From Chamaecrista fasciculata (taxonomy: Eukaryota; Streptophyta; Magnoliopsida; Fabales; Fabaceae), in assembly GCA_003254925.1 (NCBI GenBank), contig QANZ01004638.1:32143-96142 (forward strand): a stretch of DNA of 64,000 nt, written 5' to 3'. Under the pieces are notes generated by a model. That model was not told the DNA's origin. It was given only the letters and a program-made list of their open reading frames with translations, and did no database searches. The first letter of the stretch is position 1. The number at the start of each line of letters is the position of its first letter. Positions 36,784 through 48,764 of the stretch are shown piece by piece. A program made the position numbers and the translations under genes.

Positions 36784-38650
36784 TAACCCTAATATATGTA
36801 TGAATTGAAATCAAAAAACTTCCTTTTTAATCTCTTAATTTTGATTGAGTCAACGATTTAATCCTTGAAAAACAGGAATATATGTTCTAGTCCCTGGTTT
36901 CTTACAATTGTCAACTATTTTATTCTCTCAAATGTTATTTGTTAACTAACATTATGACTTAATATTAGTTGCTGACGTAGCTCCATTAAATGGCATTGTA
37001 GCATCTTAATAAACCGAAAAATCAAACAAAAAAATCAAAATTGAAGTACTATTGTTTTCACTTTTTTCTAGCTTCAGATTGATAAGAATGGTGAGACTGA
37101 GAATGAGACTCATTTTGATCATTCTTCTCGCATTTTGTAACTCATATATAAAGCAAAAGATGAACCCTAGTTGTGATAACGTTCCAAAACTTAATTGTTA
37201 CGACTGCAAAAGTTAAAGAAAGTAACGAAGACTAAAACTGAGAGTCAAAGACTCATTGTGGTTATTCTTCCCACTTTTTCTATATCTAATATTAATATAT
37301 GACATTTAGTAGTAAAACATGTGTATTTAACAATCATGCCACTAATTCAAATAATGAGAAAAGGTTACAAGCATTAACTAGTTAATATATTTGTAATTTT
37401 TTAGTGACAAAATAGCATATTTTCATTATCCAAGTACCAAGTATATATGAAAATTAATGGACCATCTTCATCAAATTTTAAACTCTTTTGGAGCAAAGGT
37501 GTTTTAGGTGCATTAATATTGATTCTAGTGTGAACATATATGTTGGATCTTAACATATCTATGAATTGAAATGAGAATTTACTTTTTAATCTCTTATTTT
37601 TTTATTGAGTCAAGTTTTAGTTCTCGAAAAATAGAAATATATGACTCAATCTTTATTTTTTTACAACCATCAAAATATTTATTTTGTCAAATATTATCTA
37701 TTAGCTAATATGATGACATAAATGTTATTTGTTGACAAATCAAACTTAAACCAAAATTGAAGTACCATTGTTTCCACTGGCTTCAAACGACTAAGAATGG
37801 TGAGATTGAGTTTGAGACTCATTATGATTATTCTTTTCATATTTTGTGACTCATATTTGGAAAAAGAAAATAAGGTAAAAGATAAATCGTAGTTGTGATA
37901 ATGTACTTGAACCTAACTATTGTGACCGCAAAAGTTAAAGAAAGTAACGAAAACTGAGGCTGAGAGTCTAAGACTCATCATTGTGGTCATTATTCTCACT
38001 TTTTCTATATCTAACATTAATATGTCACATTTAGTAGTAAAACATGTATATTTTGTTGGAGTTGCTACCTGAAAACAAGAGAAACACTAAAACAAGATAA
38101 AATTGTTAGTAAAACAAAATGCGTGGTCCTGGGCTGAGGCACGGATATCTCGCTTTCTTTAAGGTAATTTCACGCCTCCCACGGGTTGATTTAGTCATAT
38201 CACCCGGTGCATTGGGTACACTGACGTGTTACCTCCAGGATACAACAGCCCAGTACTCACCTGTTTGAACTATCACCTCTGCACAAAGGTGATAGATAGG
38301 ACTCTCACTCCCACACCATTTTCTCTATCCAAGTATACAAAACACATGTATATGTGTGTCTTAGCTTATTTTCCATCATAATCATATTTCTTCACACCAT
38401 AAAACCTTCCATGCGCACAAACAAAAATATATATACACATTATAATTAATTACATGTTTTAAGCGCACTTAATATGCTCCCAACGTCTATATACATATAA
38501 ATATCATTAACACAAAAAACGTATGCCTTCATAAAGATAAAGCCCTTCAATTGCCTCAACGTCCCTTAAAACATAATTATGTATTAATACATATTAATAT
38601 AGGGTGACTCATATATATTGTTTTTCCTTATTATATTTATTATTTTATGA

Positions 38651-38675
38651 TAATATTCAACAATCCCCCACTTAT
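38651..38675 (-). other. Polypurine tract next to the 3' LTR
   Basis: On the minus strand AATAAGTGGGGGAT directly precedes the TGTTGAATATT end of the LTR. A polypurine tract at this position primes plus-strand synthesis in LTR retrotransposons, which fixes the orientation. Confidence 0.7.
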
Positions 38676-39139
38676 TATTATAAAATATTAACTTAATTGT
38701 TTTTGTTTAATTTATTTTATATACTTGGATAGATATAGATTATTATCCGTAATATAGATAGCTAGTATTGCCTTGAATCTATACTTAGCAAAATACATAT
38801 CTTGATCCAGAGCCAATAGTGGTATTCGCCTTGAACTATGACTGCTTAGGGGAGACAAGATACATATATTGCACATAATAATCCAGGTGCAATTTATGAG
38901 CCCTAGCCCGCACGTTACGCGGCCATGTGCGTATCCTGTTCATGAATGTGTTCAGAGAATACGCCCTGAATATTCTCCTAGGAGCGGCCCCACTCCCACA
39001 TTCCATAGGTGAATTCTGTCAAGAGTGCTCCTGCAATTGTGACACTCCACTCTTATAGAGCTACAGATTTCATTAAGAGTTTCTAAAACTCAACCTCATA
39101 TATTCATTGCAGGAAAATGCACATACACCATAGGGATGA

Positions 39140-40137
39140 NNNNNNNNNNNNNNNNNNNNNNNNNNNNNNNNNNNNNNNNNNNNNNNNNNNNNNNNNNNNN
39201 NNNNNNNNNNNNNNNNNNNNNNNNNNNNNNNNNNNNNNNNNNNNNNNNNNNNNNNNNNNNNNNNNNNNNNNNNNNNNNNNNNNNNNNNNNNNNNNNNNNN
39301 NNNNNNNNNNNNNNNNNNNNNNNNNNNNNNNNNNNNNNNNNNNNNNNNNNNNNNNNNNNNNNNNNNNNNNNNNNNNNNNNNNNNNNNNNNNNNNNNNNNN
39401 NNNNNNNNNNNNNNNNNNNNNNNNNNNNNNNNNNNNNNNNNNNNNNNNNNNNNNNNNNNNNNNNNNNNNNNNNNNNNNNNNNNNNNNNNNNNNNNNNNNN
39501 NNNNNNNNNNNNNNNNNNNNNNNNNNNNNNNNNNNNNNNNNNNNNNNNNNNNNNNNNNNNNNNNNNNNNNNNNNNNNNNNNNNNNNNNNNNNNNNNNNNN
39601 NNNNNNNNNNNNNNNNNNNNNNNNNNNNNNNNNNNNNNNNNNNNNNNNNNNNNNNNNNNNNNNNNNNNNNNNNNNNNNNNNNNNNNNNNNNNNNNNNNNN
39701 NNNNNNNNNNNNNNNNNNNNNNNNNNNNNNNNNNNNNNNNNNNNNNNNNNNNNNNNNNNNNNNNNNNNNNNNNNNNNNNNNNNNNNNNNNNNNNNNNNNN
39801 NNNNNNNNNNNNNNNNNNNNNNNNNNNNNNNNNNNNNNNNNNNNNNNNNNNNNNNNNNNNNNNNNNNNNNNNNNNNNNNNNNNNNNNNNNNNNNNNNNNN
39901 NNNNNNNNNNNNNNNNNNNNNNNNNNNNNNNNNNNNNNNNNNNNNNNNNNNNNNNNNNNNNNNNNNNNNNNNNNNNNNNNNNNNNNNNNNNNNNNNNNNN
40001 NNNNNNNNNNNNNNNNNNNNNNNNNNNNNNNNNNNNNNNNNNNNNNNNNNNNNNNNNNNNNNNNNNNNNNNNNNNNNNNNNNNNNNNNNNNNNNNNNNNN
40101 NNNNNNNNNNNNNNNNNNNNNNNNNNNNNNNNNNNNN
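39140..40137. other. Assembly gap (998 N)
   Basis: Undetermined bases run to the edge of the 5' LTR at 40138. The true length may differ from 998. ORFs that cross the run are artefacts. Confidence 0.98.
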
Positions 40138-41132
40138 TGTTGGAGTTGCTACCTGAAAACAAGAGAAACACTAAAACAAGATAAAATTGTTAGTAAAACA
40201 AAATGCGTGGTCCTGGGCTGAGGCACGGATATCTCGCTTTCTTTAAGGTAATTTCACGCCTCCCACGGGTTGATTTAGTCATATCACCCGGTGCATTGGG
40301 TACACTGACGTGTTACCTCCAGGATACAACAGCCCAGTACTCGCCTGTTTGAACTATCACCTCTGCACAAAGGTGATAGATAGGACTCTCACTCCCACAC
40401 CATTTTCTCTATCCAAGTATACAAAACACATGTATATGTGTGTCTTAGCTTATTTTCCATCATAATCATATTTCTTCACACCATAAAACCTTCCATGCGC
40501 ACAAACAAAAATATATATACACATTATAATTAATTACATGTTTTTGTCTATATACATATAAATATCATTAACACAAAAAACGTATGCCTTCATAAAGATA
40601 AAGCCCTTCAATTGCCTCAACGTCCCTTAAAACATAATTCTGTATTAATACATATTAATATAGGGTGACTCATATATATTGTTTTTCCTTATTATATTTA
40701 TTATTTTATGATAATATTCAACATATTTAACAATCATGTCACCAATTCAAATAATGAGAAAAAATTACAGAGATTAACTAGTTGACATTTGTATTCAGGA
40801 GCTAAATGGTATATTTCCATTATCCAAATACCAAGTCCTTGGAAGTATATATGAAAATTGAGGGACCAAATAGTAAATTGTCTCAATTGAAAATTTAATT
40901 TATAAAAACTTACTTTACTCATTTTAATTATTAAAAATCATTAAATAAATCATTACAATTCAACATTTTACACTTAAGTTAGTTAAAAAAAAGTTTTAAG
41001 GATTAAGTGTATTGATTCATGTGAACACATTGTTTTTATATGGGGAATTAATTAAAAATCAATAGCCAAAATTTACATGATCTATTCACATCATTTATGC
41101 TGCCTCAATCCTCATCTCACTCATATAACTCA

Positions 41133-41499
41133 CTAGGGGCTTGGCGTGCCTTAACGGGCACACCAATATGCATGTAATGTTTGAATTGATAAAAGAGTAA
41201 GTTTGGGACCAATTTGAAAAATGATAAAAATATGTAAGACTCATCTAAAATAAATAAAATATTTAGGACCAATTTGAAATTACCTCATATGGGGAGAGTG
41301 AGTGGAGAGAGAGAGTGGTGACATTTTTAATTTTTAATTATTTTTTGCATTTTTTTAAAGAAGTGGGGAGAGTGAGTGAGGAGAGAGAGTGGTGGTATTT
41401 TTTAATTACTTTTTGTATTATTTAATTCATTAATTTTACACTATAATATTATAAATACCGACTACGAGAAAGGGGTGGAGCCATATAATATAGTATAGA
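41133..41499 (-). mobile_element. Non-autonomous Helitron-like element
   Basis: On the minus strand the element starts TCTATACTATATTATATGG after an A and ends CCAAGCCCCTAG before a T. That is the 5'-TC ... CTRR-3' form inserted between A and T that defines Helitrons. A hairpin GTGCC-CGTTAA-GGCAC lies about 10 bases before the CTAG end. The 367 bp body contains a direct repeat of the phrase 'agtggggagagtgagtg' region (41284-41320 and 41363-41395). No Rep/helicase is encoded. A shortened relative is at 15638-15811. The 5' end could be 41503 instead, because TCTA is repeated. Confidence 0.65.
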
Positions 41500-41504
41500 T
41501 AGAT

Positions 41505-42480
41505 AATTAAAATTAATTAAAATAATTTTAAAGATAATTAAAAAATATTCAAATAATTCATAGCAAATAGCCAAATAAACATTTCACATGTATATAGAGA
41601 AAGTGGTGGTCCAATGTCTTATATAGGAGTTAGAGATCTCCTTTTAGGAATTAATGATGATTCTCAACAAGACCAATCCGACAGTGAAGAGTTGGAAGTA
41701 TGAGGAGGATTTTATAGATTATGAAGATGAAGATGAGATGGAAGAAGTTTCACGTAGTAAACATCAAGACCTATTAAGTATGAGGCGGATTTTATAGATT
41801 AGGTATTTGGACCTATTAACCTAAGGGCCATTGGTTAAGTAATCTTGGTAGAGCTAAAGTTTCTGATGCTTATAAGTATATTAGTAGTTAATTGAGGAGG
41901 TATGACTTTTGAGAGTGATTCATTCATGAAGCAGTTGTATTCTCTAATTCTATATAGTGAAGTTTCTTTGGTGCTTGCGTAAATGTAGGCTACACTGGCC
42001 GAACATCATGCATGTGCAAGTCACGTGCCGTTTCGATCACCAACTAACAAAAATAAAGTTCAAAGTATCAAAGTATTAATGATGAATACAAAAAGAGTAC
42101 TAGAATGTCACTATTTGAATTACAGAATATCAAAGTAAAATCGAACCAAACTGCAGGATACCAAAGTATGATCAACCTTTAAAATAATTTTTTGAAAAAT
42201 TAATTCTCCTGATAACTTCTCATAATTTTTTGTTTTCTTTAAAGATTACATACGATAAAATTTTGAAAAATTACTTAACTCCTTATTACATTCAATTCTT
42301 TTTCATATATTTTAATGGGAAATATTATTTTAATATTTAATTTGAGAGATTAACTATTGTCAAAACCATATATAATAGCTTTGGAATGCAATTTGAAGGT
42401 ATAATTATAAATTCATTAGACCCATTGTGAAATCTAACCCAAATAATGTAAAGATACCCTTGGCTACCCTGAAAAAAAGA
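41505..42480. other. Spacer, nothing firmly recognised
   Basis: AT-rich sequence. A short acidic-looking stretch near 41650-41770 has stops in all useful frames and a partial direct repeat (agtatgaggaggattttata / agtatgaggcggattttata). No gene is supported. The last ~80 bases before the PPR stop are probably its 3' UTR. Confidence 0.4.
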
Positions 42481-42561
42481 AAAGAATATACAAATAAAGC
42501 AATCATAAGCAAGGAAAAGGGCTACACATATGTTGGCGAAAAAAGATAAAAGATCTTCTCA

Positions 42562-45500
42562 TTAAAAGTCAGGCTTGTTTCTTTGTAAAGGTGGTCTCTG
42601 TGCAGACCTAATGAGCTCTCTGAGTTCCTTTACATGACTATTCATACCCTTATCTGAATAAGCTTTAATCATGGTTCTATATGTAACAACATCAGGTTTA
42701 CAACCTTTTTGTTCCATCATATCAAGCACTCCCTTCATCTCAGCAAAACACCCTAGCCTTCCATAGGCATCCACCAAACAATTGAAGAATATGGTGTCAA
42801 GGGAAATGTCTGAATTCTCGATAAATCGCAAGACACCGGCTATTTTATCGGGTTTACCAGCTTGTGCATAAGCCTTCACCAGTGAACAGAGCGTGACACA
42901 GCTAGGCTTTAGCCTCTCGGATCGCATTAGTCTAAACAAGTACTCCATCTGTTTTAGATCCCCAGCCCTGCCAAAAGCATCAATCACAATATTGTAGGTT
43001 ACAATTGTCCAAGAGTAATGGTATTTTTGCATGTACTCCATAACAGCACTCATTTTCTGGTAATCTTCGGCCTTGCCATAAGAGTCCAGAAGAATATTGA
43101 AAGTCTGAACAGTAGGCTGCATTCCAGAACTCTGAAACTTCTCATAACACCTCTCCATTGTTTCTATTTGCCCTATATTGCCAAAGGCTCTGAGGGTTGA
43201 GTTCATGGTCCATACATCAGGTTTGCAATCCGGATCGGCAAGCATTTCCGCAAGGGTGGATTCCATCTCTGCAAACCTTTTAAGAAAAAGAAAATTAGAT
43301 TGGGACTAAAGCAATTAGATCATGCAGCTGGTGGTCATGTAAAAGAAAAAGAGACTACACTAATGATTTGGTCTTTGAAAGATGATTAATGTCTCAATTT
43401 AGTACTTGAAAGATAAAATTACAAGATTTAGTCCAGAAAGATAAAATTACAATCAATTTGATCCTTTTGTTAGAACATTAATTCAAATTTGATAATAAAT
43501 ATGATTTTCTAACTTAATCGTTTAATGTAATTTTAACAAAATTTTAAACTACATTAGATTTATCATCAAATCTTGGTTGGTATCCCTAACAGAAAGATCA
43601 AATTAATTGTAATTGTATTTTTCAGAGGCTAAATCATATAATTACATCTTTCAATAACTAAATTGAGAACATATGTCATCTTTTGGAGACCAAATCATTA
43701 ATTTACAAAAAAACGAAAAAAGAAAGACTAAGTAAACCAAAAGAGAACACTTTCTCGACTGATTTTTAGCAGCTAAAGTAGAAAGGGTGACAATGCATAA
43801 ATAGATAATGATGGAAAAGCAAAGTGCCTAACCACAGCAACAACAATGCACTAAGCAACAATACTCATTAATGATGGCAATATAAATTATGGTTGCATTT
43901 TGTCCGTTTTTCTTTAACACCTAGCTTTGTAAAGCCACCACAGCTTTGAAATAGAAAGATTCTATATGATTTTCTAAACTCTCCCTTTTGTTTGCTTATG
44001 TCTAGAGTATGAAGGAAGAGTTGACCAATGATCAAACTCACATTTCGAATTCTTTCAGCAACCAGACTGATATGCAATTGTTTTAAGGGAGAGACAAGTA
44101 GACAATTTACTTTTTTGCCTTCCCATAAGCATCGATAAGGGTATTGTACGTAACTGTGTTGGGTTTGATTCCTTGAATGGCCATATCGGATAGGAGATAG
44201 TGAACCTTGTCAAAGGCAAAAACATGCAAACACGATTTAATCAGGATTGAGTATGTCTGGACATCCGGCTGACAATCACGAATACTCTTCATTTCCTCAA
44301 GGATAGAGAACGCTCTGTCCAAGAGACCACTCCTGCCGTAGGCAGACAACAATGCAGTGTATGACTCACTGCTCACATAACAACCCTCATCAATCATAGC
44401 TTCGAAGAGCTCGTGGGCTTTCTCGGGTTGCTTACATTTTCCAAGCATGACTATCAACTTTATGTATATACCAGAATTAGGTTTGTACCAGAGCTGCTCA
44501 CGCAGTAGTTCAAAAACCTGAAATCATGAGAAGTATTCTTTGATACCAAGAGATATTCAGGAAAAGGGAAAAAGTTTCACACAAGCATTGTACTAGAATT
44601 TATTCCCCAATTCAGTTGTGTCTTTTATTTTTCCAGATGCACCTTTACAAACGAGAAAAGAACTAGAAAAAGAAAGGTCTCAGATACGTGCAAGCAAAAT
44701 TTTACACCCCATACCTTCTAGCTACTGTTTTGGATTGATTGTCCAACCTAGTTATATGTTTCTTTTTCTTATTCTTTTCCTTCTTTTCTTTAAAACTCCT
44801 TTGTAACTATCTGGTTTAAGGAAATATTTTCTGTTATCATTTCTTATTCGTATTTCTTAAATGCTATTTTCATTTTTAAGTTTTCAATATTTAATAAATG
44901 TACATTTCATAAAGTCAAACTTTTTAAGTTTTCAATATTTAATAAATGAAAATAGGAAATCGGGAACAGGGAATCGAACAGATCATCTTCCTATCTCACA
45001 AATTTCTTGACTTGGATCCAAGTATTAAAAGTTTCCCATTTCACTACCTCCAAGAAAAAAGAAACGAAGGAAACAAAGTGGTATTAAAGAAAACAGATTC
45101 CTCGAACTCTATTCATCCGAAAACTATGACCACGCTAGGATACTTATCCTTCTACTTTGGGTGCGCTATTTGTAATTCTTTTATTAAAAAAGCCTCTCAT
45201 AAGTACTTTATACCTCTAAACAAGTAACTCTTCTTGTAACCTACAAGACTTTCCTAAATCTCCTAAATCTTCAATACTTCTTAGCACTTCCTCAAATTGA
45301 GAGGTAGTAAGCTAGTAGTTTGTTCTAATAAAATACCCTTCGGAAGAAAAAAAGAGAACTAGAGAAGTACAGTAGCAAACTTAATTGTAAAAACTCAAGC
45401 ATTGACTTAAGAACCTAAACAACTAGCAATCACTCTGACCACGTCCTCAAAACTCTTCCATCCCCTTTCTCATGTTTTCCAGCAAGATTTAAGCCGCACA

Positions 45501-46559
45501 AGCTCAGTCTCAAGAAGAAACACCAAAACCCATTTCTACACGGCTACACCAGAATCCATAATGCTTAAATTGGATCTTAATTCTAGCCTCATTATCAAGC
45601 ACTAAAACAAAGCCCCATAGCAACAAGGGGTTGGTCCAAGTAGCAAGCGGCTTGATATCGCTTAAGCAAGGTCCCAAAATCAAGACCTTGTGAATGCCTT
45701 TACCTCTCTTGAGAGACTCTACAACCACAGCCAGGTGCACGACAAAGATTGAATCCGGATTAGTCGGGACAAAACTTTGAATAGGGCAAAAACAAAATGC
45801 CCCATAAGGAAGCACCTAGAATCTCATTTTTAACAGCTAAAAATGTGTAATAACGAAAGAAATGTCGATTTCTTAAAATGCAATATCAATACTATTTAAT
45901 CAATGTGAACGGATGACTATCTTATCCTCCCAGAACTCTATTTATTACCATCTAAATTCTAAAATATAAAACAATTGAAACCCTAATTAAACAATAAATC
46001 ATACAAAAAGGATGACATTCTCCACACTCAAACCCCAAATTGGCATTGGATAATTGACTCTTAAGTTATTTCGATAAACTAATAATAAAATCATGAATAA
46101 TCCCAAATGATAAACTAATCAAATTAAAGTTACCTTAAGAGCAGACTCCCACCTCAAAGCCGTGATTCTTTCATGGAGTGCTTCTAGCACCGTCCTCGGA
46201 AGCAGCTTCTTGGAGTTGGTGGGACCCCTCTTCTTCTCAATGATGGCCTTGGTGGCCTCTCTTCGGAGAATCACCGATATGGCTTTCTTCGACGCAATCT
46301 TCCTGTTCACCTCCTCTTTCCTCTCCTTCACTTCCTTATCCTTCAGCTTCTGAACTTCTATGGCCAATCTTCTAGTGCGGCTATCAGTGACTATCATTGA
46401 ACCCGAGGACTTGTCTGCATCATCAGAAGAAAAAGAAGACGAAGAAGAATTTGTTTTCGGGTCGGGTTCGATTTGTGCCTGAATATACGCAGATTTCTTT
46501 GTGGGTCGGCAGTTAACGACGGGTGGAAATGGAAGGGAGGAGCTGGAGAATGCCAACAT
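42562..46559 (-). CDS. Chloroplast PPR protein, At5g48730-like
   Basis: Three coding exons on the minus strand: 46559-46134, 44517-44111 and 43276-42562, 1548 nt in all (515 aa), with consistent phases (0 and 2). Pentatricopeptide repeat proteins bind single-stranded organelle RNA and guide processing, stability or translation. The first exon starts MLAFSSSSLPFPP, a Ser-rich plastid-type transit peptide, followed by a charged helix (RREATKAIIEKK, LLPRTVLEALHERITALRW). Exons 2 and 3 hold about ten P-type 35-residue repeats, for example PDVQTYSILIKSC, PNTVTYNTLIDAYGKA, PTVQTFNILLDSYGKAEDY and PDVVTYRTMIKAYSDKG. It ends KPDF. No DYW or E domain is present, so it is P-class. From memory of the family it is closest to Arabidopsis At5g48730. 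An in-frame ATG upstream (46655) lies in the duplicated EAF1 block and would add a hydrophobic leader; the 46559 start is preferred. Confidence 0.9.
43366..43712. mobile_element. Foldback element in PPR intron 2
   Basis: The left arm (tgatttggtctttgaaagatg, then atgtctcaatttagtacttg) is mirrored by the right arm (caataactaaattgagaaca, then atcttttggagaccaaatca). Arms are roughly 100 bp around an AT-rich centre. It is non-coding and lies wholly within the intron. Confidence 0.6.
44530..46120 (-). other. Intron 1 of the PPR gene
   Basis: This is a 1616 bp intron between 46133 and 44518, bounded by a GTAACT donor and a TTTCAG acceptor. No gene is supported inside; ORFs at 44618-44806, 44946-45227 and 45510-45815 have no recognisable family. 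It contains a repeated phrase 'aagttttcaatatttaataaatg' (44878 and 44926). Confidence 0.6.
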
Positions 46560-48045
46560 TATCTGACAACCTAAGTCACAGAGATCAAAAAACAAGAGAT
46601 AAATAAGAAGTGACCAAAAGTAGAGGTTTGAAATCAGAAATGCACTTTTTTTCATGGTATAGATTAGCTATGCTCAGCCAGGTTGTCAAAGCATGTTTAC
46701 TGAAGTAACTATAGGAAAGGTTGTAATGTTTCTTGTCAGCTAAATAAGAAGATAGGGAGGAGGGAAGAAAACCCAGGTTGTGAGGATGTTGTTTATTGAG
46801 ACAGATGAAAAGAGTCGCATCACTGACACAGTTCACAAATTACAAGTTTCAATGCTTAAGTAACCTCTAACTTGAGCTGTGTTTTTTCCTCATTTTACTA
46901 TTAAATAACAATACTAAACATGGTACAGGGAAGCATGAAATGGTGGACATTTTAAGGACCAGTACTGCACACATTAGCATGAGGAATCTAAAAAATTATA
47001 TGATTGGCTGTAATTCAAAGTATCTAGCTAATGGTTAAGGGCCTTCAACTAAATAGAAGCATCACTAGCAACAAGGCATATAACCCTGAGTATATGTCCT
47101 ACCTCAACTAGAATGATAATACTTAGGCTCTGTACACAATTGACTAAATGTTTCTATACAAAGTTGTTTTCTCCCATAAATTCTGCGTAATTATTAATCA
47201 ACTGGTTTCTCTCTAACCCTATACAATCGAATTTAGACCTTCTTTCAGCAAGTTGAAATGATAAACATTCCACAAACTAGTAAATGTTATCTTTAAAGGA
47301 GGACAAATCTAAGTTGAAACATAAAAAGATTTCAAACTTTAACAAATTTACAAAGCAAATGGTCCTCATCTTCTCATTTCATCATAACTGCCAAATTCTA
47401 CACCATACAAACTAGTAAATTTCTATAACTGGATGAAAATCTTTTCACAAGTCAGCATATTATGTAACTTATTTAAAAAGAAAAGCATAAATAAAATCCT
47501 AGAGACCAGAATAACAGTCAAATAATGTCTAACAAGAAAGCAAGGAAGTAGACAGCTTTGAACAGTCTGCACTCTGCAGATAAAAGAAAATACGTAAACC
47601 CATTGAAGTTGCAGACTTGAAGACCCATTAACAAATTTGAAGACGCCACTCAACATAAAAAATTAAAAATTAAAACTAAATTCCAGCAACTTGTACCTAA
47701 AGCACTCTTTACCATACAGTGACATGAATTCTGACTCAACTATAACATGTATGATGGTTGGCGCCAATCATTTCCCAATTTGCAACATTCTAGGGTTTCC
47801 ATATACACACCCAAATGCCCAAAAAAAATAACAATTAGGACACGAGAGGCACCTTAATATACAGAGGAATCACGAATTTGTGAGCTAGGGCACAACTCGA
47901 AACACCTTGAGGGCTCCACACGTGCAACTTCTAGTCTCCTAGGGTTTTGGAAGAGGGAACTTTTCTTCAACGGAGCGAACACGAATTAACCCTAAAAACC
48001 TAACATTTCGTAGCAAATGTCAGCCATGAAAGCGTATCTCAGTAG
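46548..48045. repeat. Segmental duplication, copy B (upstream of the PPR gene)
   Basis: This is a direct-orientation copy of the EAF1-like 5' region at 31840-33660, with deletions. It includes the leader-exon equivalent (47906 to about 48005), the same donor GAGCCCTCAAG/GTGTTTCG and the same CACGTG core (47919-47924). Homology runs into the PPR coding sequence: ATGTTGGCATTCTC here against ATGTTTGCATTCTG in the EAF1 copy. Confidence 0.92.
47906..48006 (-). promoter_or_regulatory. Duplicated leader exon / promoter now serving the PPR gene
   Basis: The EAF1-like leader exon, splice donor and G-box are almost unchanged here. An acceptor-like GTGACTTAG stands at about 46573, 13 bases before the PPR ATG. 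A spliced PPR transcript starting in the duplicated exon, with a 1.3 kb 5' UTR intron, is therefore possible. This is inference from sequence only. Confidence 0.5.
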
Positions 48046-48157
48046 TGTCGCTGGAGAGCAAAGCCATTGATTTTGCTCCACAAGAGTGTAGAGGGAAAGA
48101 GAAGATATATATATATCATTCTCAGAAGTCAGAATTACGCAGTAAAATAAAATAAAT

Positions 48158-48670
48158 GCCAAAGTCTCAAATTGGTCCCTTATGGGGTAAGTTTGAAATT
48201 CGTCCCTTATCTTTCATTTGTTTCATATTGGTCCTCTATTGCTCTATGATGTTTTAAATTGGTCCCAAAAATACTCTGGCGGTATGATTTGGCCTCATAT
48301 GCTGGCGATCTTAACTAGTTAGAAAAAAAAACTCTTCAAAAGTTAGTACATAACTTCAAGTATGTCTCATTTAAACTTCAAATGAGAAAGACATGATCAA
48401 TTTTACTTATTTGACCATAAAATGAGTTATCCATTTTTTAGACTCTATTTAACCCCGTTTGTTGATAGTCTCAAAGTACTCATCATAAGAAACTCGTAGC
48501 TCTAAATTCATCGCATTTGAGCTTGAAATGAGAGAGATATGACCACATTAAGTATTTTTTGAACCAATTTGAAACATCATGGAAACGTAGGACCAATTTG
48601 AAACAAATGAAAGATAAGGGACCAATTTGAAACCCACCTCATACATAAGGGACCAATTTGAGACTTTGGC
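48158..48670. mobile_element. Foldback element with GCCAAAGTCTC ends
   Basis: The left end GCCAAAGTCTCAAATTGGTC is the exact inverted copy of the right end, and similarity continues for about 110 bp with a few gaps. The interior is itself arranged as an inverted pair of the 'gagagagatatgaccaca' type repeat. Flanks are A/T-rich (aaaataaat, taataaaat) and no clean 9 bp duplication is visible. The long arms suggest a MULE-type foldback. Confidence 0.7.
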
Positions 48671-48764
48671 TAATAAAATAAAATATAAAATATTCAAAAA
48701 GTATGAAATTTAAAAAATAAAAATATATATTTTTGCTATTTCGAAACAAAAATAATATTTAGGT

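Larger units (their letters stand above)
35109..37461. repeat. Tandem duplication unit A, interrupted
   Basis: Unit A begins 'ccatcttcatcgaatttcaaa' and, after an insertion at about 35200-36783, continues from 'atgtatgaattgaaatc' to 'atatgaaaattaatgga' at 37461. Unit B (37463-40867) repeats the same order with many substitutions. The divergence marks an old tandem duplication. No gene is recognisable in either unit. Confidence 0.8.
38054..40723 (-). mobile_element. LTR retrotransposon with paired LTRs, interior mostly gap
   Basis: Near-identical LTRs lie at 38054-38662 (609 bp) and 40138-40723 (586 bp). They start TGTTGGAGTTGCTACC and end AATATTCAACA on the plus strand. Each outer edge abuts TATTT (38049-38053 and 40724-40728), a perfect 5 bp duplication. 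Just inside the left LTR the minus strand carries AAGTGGGGGAT, a polypurine tract, so the element is on the minus strand and the left LTR is its 3' LTR. The LTRs differ mainly by a 23-24 bp indel near 38460/40540, suggesting recent insertion. About 480 bp of interior next to the 3' LTR is non-coding; the rest (39140-40137) is unsequenced, so the superfamily and protein content are unknown. Confidence 0.88.
37463..40867. repeat. Tandem duplication unit B, interrupted by an LTR element
   Basis: The unit starts 'ccatcttcatcaaattttaaa', matching the start of unit A. It is split at 38053 by an LTR retrotransposon with a TATTT duplication and continues at 40729 'aacaatcatgtcaccaattc', which matches 'aacaatcatgccactaattc' at 37330 in unit A. 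It ends near 'atgaaaattgaggga'. Confidence 0.8.

Noticed and set aside
39104..40221. ORFs of about 355-361 residues across the second gap
   Set aside because: Almost entirely N; the ends lie in LTR sequence.
46560..46655. Upstream in-frame ATG giving the PPR protein a 32-residue hydrophobic extension
   Set aside because: The extension lies in duplicated EAF1 intron sequence and contains a likely splice acceptor; the 46559 start gives a Ser-rich plastid transit peptide typical of the family.
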